In this document: positions 56,201-63,459 of the stretch, in pieces
Numbering within the stretch: position 1 is the stretch's first letter
How the letters are laid out: every line of letters starts with the position of its first letter
DNA from: Galaxea fascicularis
Lineage: Eukaryota > Cnidaria > Anthozoa > Scleractinia > Euphylliidae
Reading direction: 5' to 3'
Length of the DNA stretch: 64,000 nucleotides
Assembly: GCA_948470475.1 (NCBI GenBank)
Contig: OX419338.1
Coordinates: 12,558,247-12,622,246 of the forward strand
Notes under the pieces: generated by a model
The model's input: the letters and a program-made list of their open reading frames with translations, nothing else
Told to the model about the DNA's origin: nothing
The model's database searches: none
Program-made: the position numbers and the translations under genes

Positions 56201-59043
56201 TCAGCTTTCGCTAACCGATCTTTCACTGTGATCTTTCCATTTCTTTTCCAGCTCCTCAACTGTCCGCTTAACATCAACCGCTCATTAATCGACCGATTCC
56301 TTTATTTCCGCCAACGCCTTTTTCTATAGCTGGTTTGTGCGCGTAGAATTACATTTTTGTAATTATAACATTTTTTTTTTCTTTTGGGAAAACAGATCTC
56401 CGCCAACTCCTTTTTCTATAGCTGGTTTGTGCGCGTAGAATTACGTTTTGGTAATTATAACATTTCTTTCTTTTGGGAAAACAGAGCTAGGCAGCTATTA
56501 ATATACGTATTTTCGGCATCCGCAAAGCACGTCTTTCGGCCTCGCGGTAGTTACTGCCTGAGCCAAAATAATTTGAAACGAAGCTGAAGTGACTCCGCGA
56601 TATGCAAACCAAAATTTCACGCGTATACTCCAACCAACGTTGTACATGAACTTCTGGCGTAATTAGTACCTGCGAACGTCTTGCTGCATGGTGCAACCGT
56701 CGTGAACGCCTGGCGTACGTCCGGCGTAGATGCGCCTAACGAAGTCCGGGTAAGGCTAAGGTCGGACGTAAGAGCTGGTCGCAAGAGCAACTTTTATGCA
56801 AGCGGTCCCATGTGTCTAAAATCTTAACGTTCTGTTTCCTTAGACGAGAAACTTGACTTCTGAGTGGAAAATCCGTTACTCAAACTTAACAAAACACTTA
56901 GGTTGATTCTTGCTCCCAATGTAGCAATCTCGACAAGTCAACGGAAACAAACCGAGGCGGTATCTCCAGTGTGAGCTTAATAAGTAAAACATGTAACAAA
57001 GATCCTTCTATTCGATCATGGAAAACTTACATGAAGTTCCCTTTCAGGGAACTTGTTCGTCGCTTACTGATGACCGCGTGTGACTTATGCACGTCAGCGA
57101 AACCATGGTCCATCCACGTCGTGTCCGTCAAGAAAGTTTATGAAGAATTCTATCTACAGGTATGTACTACTGTGTTTTGGGACGTTGTTTGCGAGGGAAC
57201 CGTGCCCGTGACTGTAATGAGGTTGAGTGACACAACAAACTGTATTCTTCACATATCATTATTATTCTTTTATTTCGACCCTTATTTCAATAATGTTCTC
57301 AGCGATTTAGTACCTAGTGGTTTTACAACATTTTTTTAAAGATGAACAAGTTAGAACAGTATTAATCGCGAAACAGTTACAATAACGAAACGTTATATAA
57401 TAGGAAGGAGCGTTTTCGAATCCGTTGTCCTTGCTGTGGCCACTGCTGAAACGTCCTGTTGAATCACGGGATACTGAAGTAAAAACGTCAGTGATACACG
57501 AGCCGCACTTGGTTGTTCTTACCGTACATTTTGATTTCATCTGTGAGCTCTTACTGCAACCTGGGTTTTATTGGTTGAGGAAAAAAACTGATGTCAGCTT
57601 TATCAAATGACAGGGAGACGAGGAGAAGCAGATGGGTTTAACTCCAATTCCAATGATGGATCGAGCGAGGAAACATGAGCTTCCTCAGAGCCAGGTTGGT
57701 GTGGCATCTGGCGTTGGTACCATGGGGTATCCCCGTTCAAGGAACTTCCAAGGGGGGATATATAATTTTGAAGCTCACAAAAGGTTGTCCTCTGCTATGA
57801 ATTCTGCGTTGAAGTCAGTGAAAAGTCAGGGGAGATCATTTTTGGACGCTTTTGAACTAGGTCTGTGTTCATGGCCTTGTGTTTCAGAAAATTATTTAAT
57901 TGCTGTCTCTGTGACCAAAGAATTCGCCCTCGATGGTTAACTGAATGTCTTTTCGTTAGCGAAAACTCACGGAAAAGCCAGGGAAATTTTAACTAATCCA
58001 GATAGGTTGCATTCCTAACATGCGAGGAGGAGAATATCATTGTTCCAAATTAATTCATGCCTCGGAGTTTAGTGTTATTTTTTAGGTGGAGGGACGAGGG
58101 ACTGGGGGTACGGCGCCTCTATATCTTATGGGTTAGGGACCGAAAGGGTGTGGTTTCCAAGCGTAGTGTTTTTGCGTGATTTTGCTTTACATTAATGACA
58201 CTTGAGAGTTTGACAGATCAGTTTTACAAATCTCCAATTTCTTCCCGTTTGAACATTCGCCCACGGTCAGTTTTAAGAAAGGTTGTCATCTACGAGCAAA
58301 AAGAAAACAAAAACCTTAAAGGGTAACCAAGGCAGGTGATCTTGAGCAGTGTTTACCTCACTATCCAAACCTGTGGACGGGAAACGCTTCCACCCCTTTT
58401 CTCCTGTCTCCCTTCCTTTCCCCCTATCCCAACCCCTCCCCCCTCCTTCCCTCAACCGGGAATTCTGGTTTAGCACCTCCCCTGATACTACGGTTCGGGT
58501 TTGTAACCGAGCTGTACTTTGTGTACGTTGTTATGGTGGGGGATGATGTACTTTCCAATGTAATCTGTTCCTAGGTTGGCTTTCTCAAAGGAATTGTGAA
58601 ACCCTGCTACTCAATCCTCGTCAGCGTTCTTCCGGTATTGGAACCAACAATGCCTTTAATCGAGTAAGTTCAGTGATAAAGTTGTTGTACTTCTCCAAGT
58701 AAGCTCCACGCTTATTCAAGGAAGTTTGTAAAGTGTAAAGCTCAAGTCGCCTTTGTTTAGGTTCTAAAGTAATCAATAAGTGGAATTGGAATTGGCAGTG
58801 AAACTTACTGACCTCGAGATCTCAGTCAGGTGCTTCACGTTTTAGGTGGATTCAGGAAATTACTAAAATAGTCTTTAAGTGTCAACTGTTAACATTTGTA
58901 TGCCCATTCACTTCCTGTTATTTTCTAGCCTGAATTTGTCGTCATGGGAGCGTCGCATTTCACAGGTACAAGCCCACGACAAGATGTCACTTCACGTTCC
59001 CGGGAAGGATATGAGGGAGTCCCTCTCGTTTTTTGATTATTGA
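35132..59043 (+). CDS. PDE10A-like: PDE10-like dual GAF cyclic-nucleotide phosphodiesterase, 25 exons
   Basis: This enzyme family hydrolyses cAMP and cGMP to 5'-nucleotides in the cytosol or at membranes. I joined 25 exons by hand: 35132-35273, 40084-40236, 41990-42085, 42491-42540, 43246-43277, 43526-43625, 44332-44365, 45364-45423, 45717-45775, 46097-46147, 47431-47489, 47618-47669, 47980-48122, 49934-50095, 51057-51112, 51732-51790, 52265-52407, 52994-53083, 53737-53887, 55001-55156, 55461-55633, 57048-57159, 57614-57694, 58575-58663, 58929-59043. They total 2418 nt, or 805 residues plus stop; all introns are GT-AG and in phase. GAF-A lies near residues 95-262, GAF-B near 279-440 and the catalytic domain near 515-770. 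The catalytic set is complete: His537 and His541 (YHNWSHA), His575-Asp576 (HDIDHRG), Asp686 (TACDLC), invariant Gln738 and Phe741 of the nucleotide clamp. STSTME, PIPMMDR and the N-terminal VKEYL...LERWL match PDE10 better than PDE11 or PDE5. Human PDE10A is slightly shorter, at about 780 residues. Exon 1 is the least certain part. Confidence 0.93.
36333..36800. mobile_element. Foldback with Penelope-like core
   Basis: The left arm (TTCATTAGTTTACG, GCCTTAATAGCACTAACAC, CTTGAACTTTGTTTAT, GAGACGAACAAAAACT) is inverted at 36618-36800. The loop contains the hammerhead-like core at 36555-36603 and a GACTGCGAACAGTCTC motif also found at 47103. The right side runs into a Penelope-like end sequence (36825-36935). 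Confidence 0.65.
36555..36603 (+). ncRNA. Hammerhead-ribozyme-like motif, copy 2
   Basis: It has the same architecture (GATTCG / GAATC stem I, stem II GGGC-TAAT-GCTC, GAAAC, GTC). Here GAAA is intact, but the first core strand reads CAGACGA instead of CTGACGA, so it too is probably inactive, by a different change. Confidence 0.5.
36825..36935 (+). mobile_element. Penelope-like end fragment
   Basis: AACCCCTGTGCGGTGGTCAA, TTTACATTTATAAACTCC and ACTTCCCCACCGACACAGCC match 31525-31620. It looks displaced from its hammerhead-like core by the inserted inverted arm. Confidence 0.55.
37252..37438. mobile_element. Foldback MITE
   Basis: AAGCAATAGAAAACGTTTAC and GTTTTCTATTGCTT are inverted. The inner arms carry GGGTTTGCATA and ACACTCGAG with AACTGTCGAGAATTCTCCC. 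The centre reads GAGACGAAGTCGAG. Confidence 0.8.
38051..39039. mobile_element. piggyBac-type non-autonomous element
   Basis: CCCATTGACTAC (38051) and GTAGTCAATGGG (ending 39039) are inverted and flanked by TTAA (38047-38050 and 39040-39043). A TTAA target with CCC/GGG ends is the piggyBac signature. The 989-bp interior has no transposase. Confidence 0.85.
39970..40070. repeat. Inverted repeat at the edge of PDE exon 2
   Basis: TTATTAGATCCGGGTTTTGT and TGATATCCAGAATAATCAAG at the left are mirrored by CTTGATTATTCTGGATATCA and AAAAACCTCATCCAATAATT at the right, with a short loop around 40015. It ends about 14 bases before the exon 2 acceptor and supplies its upstream T-rich tract. Confidence 0.8.
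40084..40236 (+). CDS. PDE10-like exon 2 (N-terminal helices, residues 48-98)
   Basis: The acceptor is TTAACAG and the donor GTAAGT. The exon encodes [15 protein letters not shown] and [11 protein letters not shown], the N-terminal helical motif shared by PDE10 and PDE11, where it precedes GAF-A. An inverted repeat (39970-40070) ends a few bases before the acceptor, so the splice site sits at the edge of a foldback insertion. An in-frame ATG at 40095 could start a shorter isoform. Confidence 0.88.
40394..40808 (+). mobile_element. tRNA-derived SINE, family 1, in PDE intron 2
   Basis: The head TTGGCTCAGTTGATAGAGCA and the family body are followed by the longer 3' part ending TGTAAAGTGCTATATAAATC and an ATT-rich tail. 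It lies between PDE exons 2 and 3 in the same orientation as the gene. Confidence 0.85.
40845..40895. repeat. Perfect short hairpin
   Basis: GCATTCTGTGAGC-TGGC-GCTCACAGAATGC, with outer CGTTTTACT against GGTGAAACG. It lies in PDE intron 2 after the SINE; probably a MITE remnant. Confidence 0.7.
41990..42085 (+). CDS. PDE10-like exon 3 (start of GAF-A, residues 99-130)
   Basis: Acceptor CATACAG, donor GTAAGT, phase 1 at both ends. It encodes [11 protein letters not shown] and [13 protein letters not shown], the first helix of GAF-A, equivalent to the helix that leads into the ALYFLGE strand in vertebrate PDE10A. Confidence 0.88.
42491..42540 (+). CDS. PDE10-like exon 4 (GAF-A, residues 131-147)
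   Basis: This is a 50-nt exon between CTTTGCAG and GTAAGC. It encodes [17 protein letters not shown], the first GAF-A strand. The phase is 1 in and 0 out. It is too short to be found as an open reading frame and rests on phase and alignment. Confidence 0.86.
42657..42810. mobile_element. Hairpin MITE in PDE intron 4
   Basis: TAGGCCATGTTCGTATTCTC and GAGAATACGAATATGGCCTA are inverted. The inner arms CTGGATCTAGCATGAAGTGG and AGGCTCTTGCGGGGGAAT are mirrored perfectly. Confidence 0.85.
43246..43277 (+). CDS. PDE10-like micro-exon 5 (GAF-A, residues 148-157)
   Basis: A 32-nt micro-exon ([10 protein letters not shown] plus two bases) lies between TTTGTAG and GTAACG. Without it exons 4 and 6 would not join in frame. 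With it the GAF-A beta strand continues smoothly into the next exon. The intron before it holds a hairpin MITE. Confidence 0.8.
43526..43625 (+). CDS. PDE10-like exon 6 (GAF-A, residues 158-191)
   Basis: It encodes [20 protein letters not shown] and then VKDILG, matching the ITQGTTVSAYVA...LLVEDILGD stretch of vertebrate PDE10A. The acceptor is TCGCAG. The donor GTAAAG leaves phase 0. Confidence 0.9.
43935..44260 (+). mobile_element. tRNA-derived SINE, family 1, in PDE intron 6
   Basis: The head TTAGCTCAGTGGTAGAGCAC and B box GGGTTCAAACCCC are clear. An internal 45-bp stretch (GCTCTTCATAATTGATTCTG) is tandemly duplicated at 44040-44103, and the tail is (TATG)n. Confidence 0.85.
44332..44365 (+). 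CDS. PDE10-like micro-exon 7 (GAF-A, residues 192-202)
   Basis: A 34-nt exon encoding [11 protein letters not shown], identical in pattern to DERFPRGTGLE of vertebrate PDE10A. The acceptor is ATCCAG and the donor GTGAGT. A tRNA-derived SINE occupies the preceding intron and a tandem duplication the following one. Confidence 0.9.
44484..44880. repeat. Tandem duplication, about 200-bp unit, PDE intron 7
   Basis: AAAAAGTTGCATTTTCAGAT starts both units (near 44484 and 44688). Each contains AAATGGGGCACAC, GGCATCTTTTTT and AATGTAATGTAACCT, and ends AGCATTCCGA. The copies are diverged by small indels. Confidence 0.8.
45364..45423 (+). CDS. PDE10-like exon 8 (GAF-A, residues 203-222)
   Basis: It encodes [20 protein letters not shown], the conserved SVLC-P-I strand of GAF domains. 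Acceptor TTTCAG, donor GTAAGG, phase 1 on both sides. Confidence 0.9.
45717..45775 (+). CDS. PDE10-like exon 9 (GAF-A signature, residues 223-242)
   Basis: It encodes [20 protein letters not shown]. The FxxxDE part of the GAF NKFDE signature is present here (Phe236, Asp240, Glu241), although vertebrate PDE10A lacks it in GAF-A. Acceptor TCTCAG, donor GTATGT. Confidence 0.9.
46097..46147 (+). CDS. PDE10-like exon 10 (end of GAF-A, residues 243-259)
   Basis: It encodes [17 protein letters not shown], matching the C-terminal GAF-A helix (NLAWASVAIHQVQ). It is 51 nt, phase 0 on both sides, with acceptor TTGCAG and donor GTACGT. Confidence 0.9.
47013..47100. repeat. GGT/GAT microsatellite
   Basis: Imperfect GGT, GAT and GTT triplets. 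Similar triplets resume at 47340-47400, so the foldback MITE at 47103-47287 sits between them. Confidence 0.85.
47103..47287. mobile_element. Foldback MITE in PDE intron 10
   Basis: GACTGTGAACAGTCTCTTTT at the left and AAAAGAGAGACTGTTTGCAG at the right are inverted. The inner arms CGAACG..AACGTGAG and GGAGCGGCGAAGCCGCGA are mirrored at 47210-47245. It is embedded in a GGT/GAT microsatellite. Confidence 0.75.
47431..47489 (+). CDS. PDE10-like exon 11 (linker helix, residues 260-278)
   Basis: It encodes [19 protein letters not shown], the connecting helix between GAF-A and GAF-B, which forms part of the dimer interface in this family. Acceptor TTGTAG, donor GTGAGC, phase 2 out. Confidence 0.88.
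47618..47669 (+). CDS. PDE10-like exon 12 (linker to GAF-B, residues 279-296)
   Basis: It encodes [18 protein letters not shown], equivalent to TYFDNIVAIDSLLEHIM in vertebrate PDE10A. Acceptor TTAACAG, donor GTAAGC. Confidence 0.9.
47980..48122 (+). CDS. PDE10-like exon 13 (GAF-B, residues 297-343)
   Basis: It encodes [20 protein letters not shown] then ANLFDEGD, almost the same as the vertebrate PDE10A GAF-B strand. The acceptor is CAACAG and the donor GTACAG. The next intron (48123-49933) holds the 1.16 kb Mutator-like element. Confidence 0.95.
48651..49824. mobile_element. Mutator-like element in PDE intron 13
   Basis: Inverted repeats of about 82 bp begin AGGGCACAGAAAAGAATGGG (48660) and end at 49815 (CATTCTTTTCTGCGCCCT). 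They are flanked by an imperfect 9-bp duplication (aataagacc / gataagaca, 7 of 9). The interior holds open frames without transposase motifs (49289-49456 and 49524-49709). Confidence 0.6.
49289..49456 (+). other. Coding fragment carried in an intronic Mutator-like element
   Basis: The frame [20 protein letters not shown] then [20 protein letters not shown] runs to TAA at 49454. The composition (basic, Ser/Pro rich) looks like a protein N-terminus. A further frame (49524-49709) follows. Both lie between the terminal inverted repeats of the element at 48660-49815, inside the PDE gene intron. No transposase motif is visible; possible gene capture. Confidence 0.35.
49934..50095 (+). CDS. PDE10-like exon 14 (GAF-B, residues 344-397)
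   Basis: It encodes [31 protein letters not shown] and [13 protein letters not shown], the ligand-pocket part of GAF-B. Acceptor CAAAG, donor GTATTA, phase 2 in and out. Confidence 0.94.
50389..50730. mobile_element. Foldback MITE in PDE intron 14
   Basis: AGGGAGCTTAAGCAACGAGG and its complement (CGTCGTTGCTCAGGCTCCCT) are inverted, with CGACGGCGACGAGAACGCC against GACGTTTTCATCGCCGGAG. It lies between exons 14 and 15. Confidence 0.75.
51057..51112 (+). CDS. PDE10-like exon 15 (GAF-B signature region, residues 398-416)
   Basis: It encodes [19 protein letters not shown]. The Asn-Lys pair of the GAF NKFDE motif is Asn407-Ser408 here, and the final Glu becomes Ala418 in the next exon, so GAF-B lacks the full signature found in vertebrate PDE10A. 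Acceptor TTTTAG, donor GTAACT. Confidence 0.88.
51732..51790 (+). CDS. PDE10-like exon 16 (end of GAF-B, residues 417-436)
   Basis: It encodes [20 protein letters not shown], matching the last GAF-B helix (MFAVFCALALHCANMY). Acceptor TCTTAG, donor GTGCGT. Confidence 0.9.
52265..52407 (+). CDS. PDE10-like exon 17 (linker to catalytic domain, residues 437-483)
   Basis: It encodes [20 protein letters not shown] then [13 protein letters not shown], the helix that joins GAF-B to the catalytic domain. The acceptor is a long T tract ending ATCAG, and the donor is GTACGT. Confidence 0.92.
52994..53083 (+). CDS. PDE10-like exon 18 (start of catalytic region, residues 484-513)
   Basis: It encodes [20 protein letters not shown], equivalent to [20 protein letters not shown]. 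Acceptor TTTCAG, donor GTTAGC, phase 2. Confidence 0.88.
53360..53667. mobile_element. hAT-type MITE in PDE intron 18
   Basis: CAGGGTTCGTACGGGCCCT and TTTGTACGAACCCTG ends are the classic hAT CAGGG terminus. CTTAC occurs just outside both ends (shifted by one base on the left). The core contains a palindrome TATTACTTGAGTTT/AAACTCAAGTAATA. Confidence 0.75.
53737..53887 (+). CDS. PDE10-like exon 19 (catalytic domain, residues 514-564)
   Basis: It encodes [20 protein letters not shown], including the general-acid His537 and metal ligand His541. The acceptor is TTATAG. The exon ends TWEE at donor GTATAT in phase 0. Confidence 0.96.
54093..54277. mobile_element. Pyrimidine-rich MITE in PDE intron 19
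   Basis: AGAGGGGGGAGGAACAG at the left and CTGTTCCTCCCCCCTCT at the right are inverted. The interior is repeated TCTCCCTACT/TCTCCCTCCC, strongly strand-biased (polypyrimidine). Confidence 0.75.
55001..55156 (+). CDS. PDE10-like exon 20 (HD metal-site exon, residues 565-616)
   Basis: It opens directly after TTACCAG and encodes [20 protein letters not shown] then AF...[12 protein letters not shown]. It carries the metal ligands His575 and Asp576 of the phosphodiesterase HD signature. The donor is GTGAGC in phase 0. Confidence 0.95.
55461..55633 (+). CDS. PDE10-like exon 21 (catalytic domain, residues 617-673)
   Basis: It encodes [39 protein letters not shown] and NWSTPEH, the conserved GHN..LS and ATDL segments. 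Acceptor TTAACAG, donor GTAATG. Confidence 0.95.
56309..56485. repeat. Tandem duplication, 92-bp unit, PDE intron 21
   Basis: CGCCAACGCCTTTTTCTATA and CGCCAACTCCTTTTTCTATA open the two units. Both continue GCTGGTTTGTGCGCGTAGAA and end TTTTGGGAAAACAGA. Confidence 0.85.
57048..57159 (+). CDS. PDE10-like exon 22 (catalytic domain, residues 674-711)
   Basis: It encodes [17 protein letters not shown], containing metal ligand Asp686, and VYEEFYLQ. Acceptor CTTTCAG, donor GTATGT. Confidence 0.95.
57614..57694 (+). CDS. PDE10-like exon 23 (catalytic domain, residues 712-738)
   Basis: It encodes [20 protein letters not shown] and HELPQSQ. The last codon is the invariant glutamine Gln738 that binds the purine ring. 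The donor is the weaker GTTGGT, and reading through it stays open for about 80 residues, so intron retention is conceivable. Confidence 0.93.
58575..58663 (+). CDS. PDE10-like exon 24 (catalytic domain, residues 739-767)
   Basis: It starts [20 protein letters not shown]. Phe741 is the hydrophobic clamp partner of Gln738. Acceptor TTCCTAG, donor GTAAGT, phase 2. Confidence 0.93.
58929..59043 (+). CDS. PDE10-like exon 25 (C-terminus and stop, residues 768-805)
   Basis: It encodes [20 protein letters not shown], matching NLSQWEKV at the end of the vertebrate catalytic domain. About 20 further residues lead to TGA at 59041-59043. Acceptor TTTCTAG. No obvious AATAAA follows within 500 bases. Confidence 0.88.
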
Positions 59044-62000
59044 ATATTATCCATTGTACAATTGTTATTTTCAGTTTAATCCGTAGTAATAACGTAATAT
59101 TTTCTGATTCATTCATCTTGCCTGTTTACTTTGTTTACATCTGTCCGCCACTTTAATGCCTCCAATTTTGTGTTTCGGTATTTAAAGATTAAGTGAAAGG
59201 AACGGAATTATTTTTAAAAGATGCGCAATTTCTGTAGGAATTGTCAACTTCTCGGATGGAGTTGTGAGTTGATATTGCCTTAACGGTGGTGTATACATCA
59301 TATATGCAAAAGTGTCGTTGATATCGTAGGTCTTGGGTGGGTTTTTAATGTGAAGTTTGTAAAAAGATTGTCAATCCACAAGCTGTCAAATTATTTTCCG
59401 ATTGAAACTGTAGATGCCTACAATTTTTGCAGTCAATGTAAATATGAGAAGCTATTACGTTTGTACGAAAAGAGGAATGAGTAAACGAATGCACATCTTG
59501 TAACTCTCTGGACTTTTTTTGTTTCGTCCTCTGCAAATAACGAAAGCACAGTCGCCGATGTTGGAACGCGCGCTGGGTGCTTTATCATTTAAAAAATAAA
59601 AATCCTTTAGAGAACAACTCAGTTAAGCGGATAATTATCAACAAACTTCAATTCCATGATCACTCCGCTGAAACTCTACATTTATAACCTGTAAGCGAAC
59701 ACCTTTTATAAGCCGGGCAATCTAAAGCTGTAAAGGTGTCCGTTTATTGTTGACGGTACGACCTTACGTAATTATTTAGTTGTGACTGAATCAGGACGTC
59801 AGACGGTTACATAAATCTGATGGAGTTGCTTACTCGACAACACGCATCCGACGGCCAAAAGGCAACCTCTAGGTAGCCTGGATAGCTTCATCTCTGCGCC
59901 TTATTTCTTTTACACAAGCTTACACATTTTTAGTTCGGGAAAACCTCCAAGTCTGTCATCGATATGCAGAAATATCTCCGTGTGTACATGGCCTAATTTT
60001 TAAGCGCATTTTGAAGCCTGAGACACAGGAGAAAACCTTCCTCTCCCCAGTATTTTGGTGACATATTTCCAGTGGTTTACACATCGTAAGCGGGCTGCAG
60101 CTTAAAGTGGACCGATCACTCGCAGACACCGTTCAGGGGTAAACGTTTTCTGGCGAGACGTGTGACAACGAAGCAATCAAATTTTCGTGGGCGTTCAATA
60201 AAATTTAACATATTCTGCTTACAATTCGATTCTTCGTTTTAGACATTTCTCTTTCAACAGGTATTTTTTCAACTGTTATCGGTGGATCCGGTATCATGGC
60301 GGTCATACGAAAGTACGGTGTCATGACGTCACGGCAGCAATATGACCACCCTGTTGCACAGAAAACAGAGCTGGCTGCCAACTGGTGATAAACAAAGCCG
60401 CTAAAACCAAAATACAAATGAGAAAGGGTGATTTACTAGAGGAACAAGAACACCGTACTTGAGTTAACTAATTTTTTCGTCTTTGAGCCGTTTACAGTTT
60501 TTTAGCCTCACACTCTTGACGACCAAGATAAGGCAAGTGATGCAACCTTTACGATATAGGGCAAGGGGGATGAGTTGATTTTCTAGAATACAACAAGAAG
60601 TCGTCAGAAACAGCGTTTAACCTGAAAAATCGAGGTACCCTCTTCTATATTTCGAGTTATAAGGTGTAGCTGTGTTTTATGACTGAAATTGAAGCCTATA
60701 TGAAAAGAAGGTGCATTGTGCGTATTCTTGTTTCCAGTCCTCGGTGCAGATTACCATAACATCAGCCGGATCTGCAATGTAAAAATAAAACAAAGGTTAA
60801 CGTTACATCCTGTGTACCATGTTTGTACCACAAATCTATTTTATCGAGAAAATTGCAATTTATACTATAACCGCGAGTAAGGACTTAGTTACGGGAAATC
60901 CTCAAACTGATGCCTTTGACCGAGCAGCAAGGCCGAAGTTTAAGATGTCCTGGTTAATAACGTTCGACTGGTTAATAAGTTGTTTATTGTATGGCCTTAA
61001 AAAACAGCTTAAAGTTGTTCTTGGTTTTTGCATAATTCGTAATCGGCCAGTGAGCATTACGGGATAATGCTCTAGCACCTAGCTAACCACAGCGTTCGTT
61101 ATTAACGCCGGCTACAAGGCACCAGCCTTAATTAATATATTGGACGTCTATTTGATACCATGATCATGATAATGATAATGAGTGGTGGTATTGGTTCATC
61201 AAAGTAGAAGTGGGTTAAAAGTGCTGAAAACCGGTGTCAGCCACATTAAACGGGTGCTGTAACGCCAATTCTTATTCTTGGTTTTCGTGAATGAAATAAA
61301 ATATGTTTGTGTGCATGAATAAAACTGAGATTAAAGGTAATTGAAGGACAGGTAAAGAGAAACAATTTAGAACTATTTCTGGCTCAGTCGGTGGTACTCG
61401 TTAGAACAAGATTATGACGAAGTGTGCATTGAAAAGTATCTTGAAAATACCAGTTTTATAACATTTTAAGGATTATTGTACCCGTGGATATGGGCCAGAC
61501 TTCAAAGGGCTGTATATGTGAGTGAAAACAACATACCACCATCAATTTTTTTTTGCTGATTGCATCACTGGTGTATAGAAAAGACCTGAAGTTTAATTTT
61601 TAGAATTTTGATGACATCATATGAAAACCACCAATATTACTTTCTTCAACTGAAATTGCGAGAAAATGGTTTACCGCTTTTAGCATGAAGAGCGAACATT
61701 TATATTTCGAAGGATTTCTCGGAAATAGAAAATCTAATGTTGTTTTAAAGCGCTTCTCCATTGAAAATATTTAGGAAAGTTAGCCTGACTTTTGCAAGTT
61801 ACAATCTTCTGCATCGTCGTTAATCTTAATCAGACAACTGTAAATAGTTTTAACGCGGCTAACAAGTGCGCATAATGCACAATAGTTACACGATCGTTAT
61901 AAATACTTATAAATTTAGTTTTTAAAGGGGCACCGTCGCGGGGGGTTTGCTGTTAGTTCCGGCCCAAACGTCCCAGAAATGCCATTTAATGACCTTTTGT

Positions 62001-62230
62001 GGCCATGGCTTCGAGATGACTTTCGAGAATTTGAAGAATTTAAGCTAAATTATTCAAAATGCAATCCATTTCAATCTTTGCCATCCGTAACAGAAGAAGA
62101 CGGTTTCCCCCTTTAAGTTGCAAAGCGCAGTGAGCAAGTACAGCAACAGCGGCCCATTGAGCCGTGCGCCCTGGAGCCGTGTGACCGCGCGTCATCCATA
62201 CCCTACGTGAACTTACCATGTTGACGCGAT
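59044..62230. other. No confirmed gene
   Basis: This includes the PDE 3' flank. A possible exon at 60261-60388 is discussed under rejected items. A phrase TTTGCCATCCGTAACAGAAG (62078) resembles CTTGCCATCTGTTACAGAAG (6534) in the extra segment of repeat copy 1, so a repeat family is shared. Confidence 0.5.
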
Positions 62231-62442
62231 TCACAGCTTGCGCTTGCGGTTAAAAAGGGACTTGGCTTTAGAGAATGTACGACTTAGCTCATCGCGAGAG
62301 CCACCGTTGCCTTGACCAGACTTCTCCTCACACGTGGATACCATTCCAACCAGCGTAGCTCGCCTCAAAAGGCTCAACACGTAGTTGGCCAACACCAAAT
62401 CGGCCTCGCCAGGTTTGTTTTCTTTGTGAAGGTCGATGATTT
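62231..62442 (-). CDS. Terminal exon of an unidentified host gene
   Basis: On the - strand a strong polypyrimidine tract ending CTTCAACAG precedes a 212-nt exon. It encodes IIDLHKENKPGEADLVLANY, VLSLLRRATLVGMVSTCEEK, then a Gly/Ser linker and a basic C-terminus (SRTFSKAKSLFNRKRKL) before TGA. The composition is that of a real helical protein: an amphipathic stretch and a Lys/Arg tail that could be a nuclear signal. I do not recognise the family. The upstream exons lie to the right, probably beyond the window. The splice site, open frame and biased composition support it as coding. Confidence 0.6.
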
Positions 62443-62760
62443 CTGTTGAAGAAAAAAGAAAAAAGGAGATACTGGTTACCCCTAATTAGTCCAGAGAATC
62501 CATAGAGAACTTTGAACTCATGGAATAGCTAGAATACTTGGGAACTTTGGAGCTACGTCATGTAAGGAACTACTGGCTGAATTTACGTGAAGCGTTGGCT
62601 TATATCTTTACACTCAAGATCGTTAATTTTACAACACCGCCGATTCCCTTGGTATATCAATATATTTAATGCTTAGGAGTGCGGATTTTTTTATTACAGA
62701 GAGTTGATTCTGGGACCTATGGTGGACACAATGATTGTCGATATTTGGGTCCAGTGTTAA

Positions 62761-63083
62761 AGGCTGGTTTTCACAAGCGCATAAGTACAATCATAAGCAA
62801 AAGTACAAATGAAAACCGCAGCGACACAAGCATAAGCATAAGCAGAAATATAAGAAGAACGAATCCACTCATTTGTCTTGTACTGTTTTTACCAGCAACG
62901 CGCTCGGCATAAGCATAAGCACGAGGAAAAGAAACAGTTCCGTTGTTCTTGTGTTTATGCTTATGCTTATGTCTTGTGAAAACAGCACTAAGACAAATAA
63001 GTGGGTTCGTTCTTCTTATGTTTTTATTCGAGCGCTTGTGCTTATGTTTATGCTTGTGCTTATGCGCTAGTGAAAACCAGCCT
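62761..63083. mobile_element. PIF/Harbinger-type MITE with ATAAGC repeats
   Basis: AGGCTGGTTTTCACAAGCGC and its complement (GCGCTAGTGAAAACCAGCCT) are inverted and flanked by TAA (62758-62760, 63084-63086). The arms carry CATAAGCATAAGC repeats, mirrored as GCTTATGCTTATG. Confidence 0.8.
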
Positions 63084-63459
63084 TAAAAGTTAACAATGAT
63101 GTAAATGAAACAATTAGAGAACATAATTCTGTTTAAAAAAAGAATAACAAAGATGAACATGAAAGAATACATGTAACTCTCAATTTAGTCCGAGTAAGCC
63201 TATTCTGTGCGGATTATCTCAGTAATCTGAGCCAACGGCTTAAGATAAATAATACGTATTTTAAAAAGCGAGGATCGCGCTGTACAGGATGCAGGCCCGC
63301 AGCAAGGCTAATGTAATTGGGAGGGCTCAGAAAGTTGGCCATGCCCATGGTTTTCACTGAAACCGCTGGTCGATGCATTTCCTGTATTTAGCTGCATGTG
63401 TTATCGTTATTTACGATGGCATCTTAAAATTGAAGCAGAGTTTATTGTACAACAATACA

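Noticed and set aside
60261..60388. Possible + strand terminal exon after TTTCAACAG, reading IFSTVIGGSGIMAVIRKYGV then MTSRQQYDHPVAQKTELAAN W and stop
   Set aside because: The acceptor is good and the peptide looks plausible, but its phase does not fit the PDE exon 24 donor with a sensible peptide, and no other upstream exon could be found. Left unannotated.
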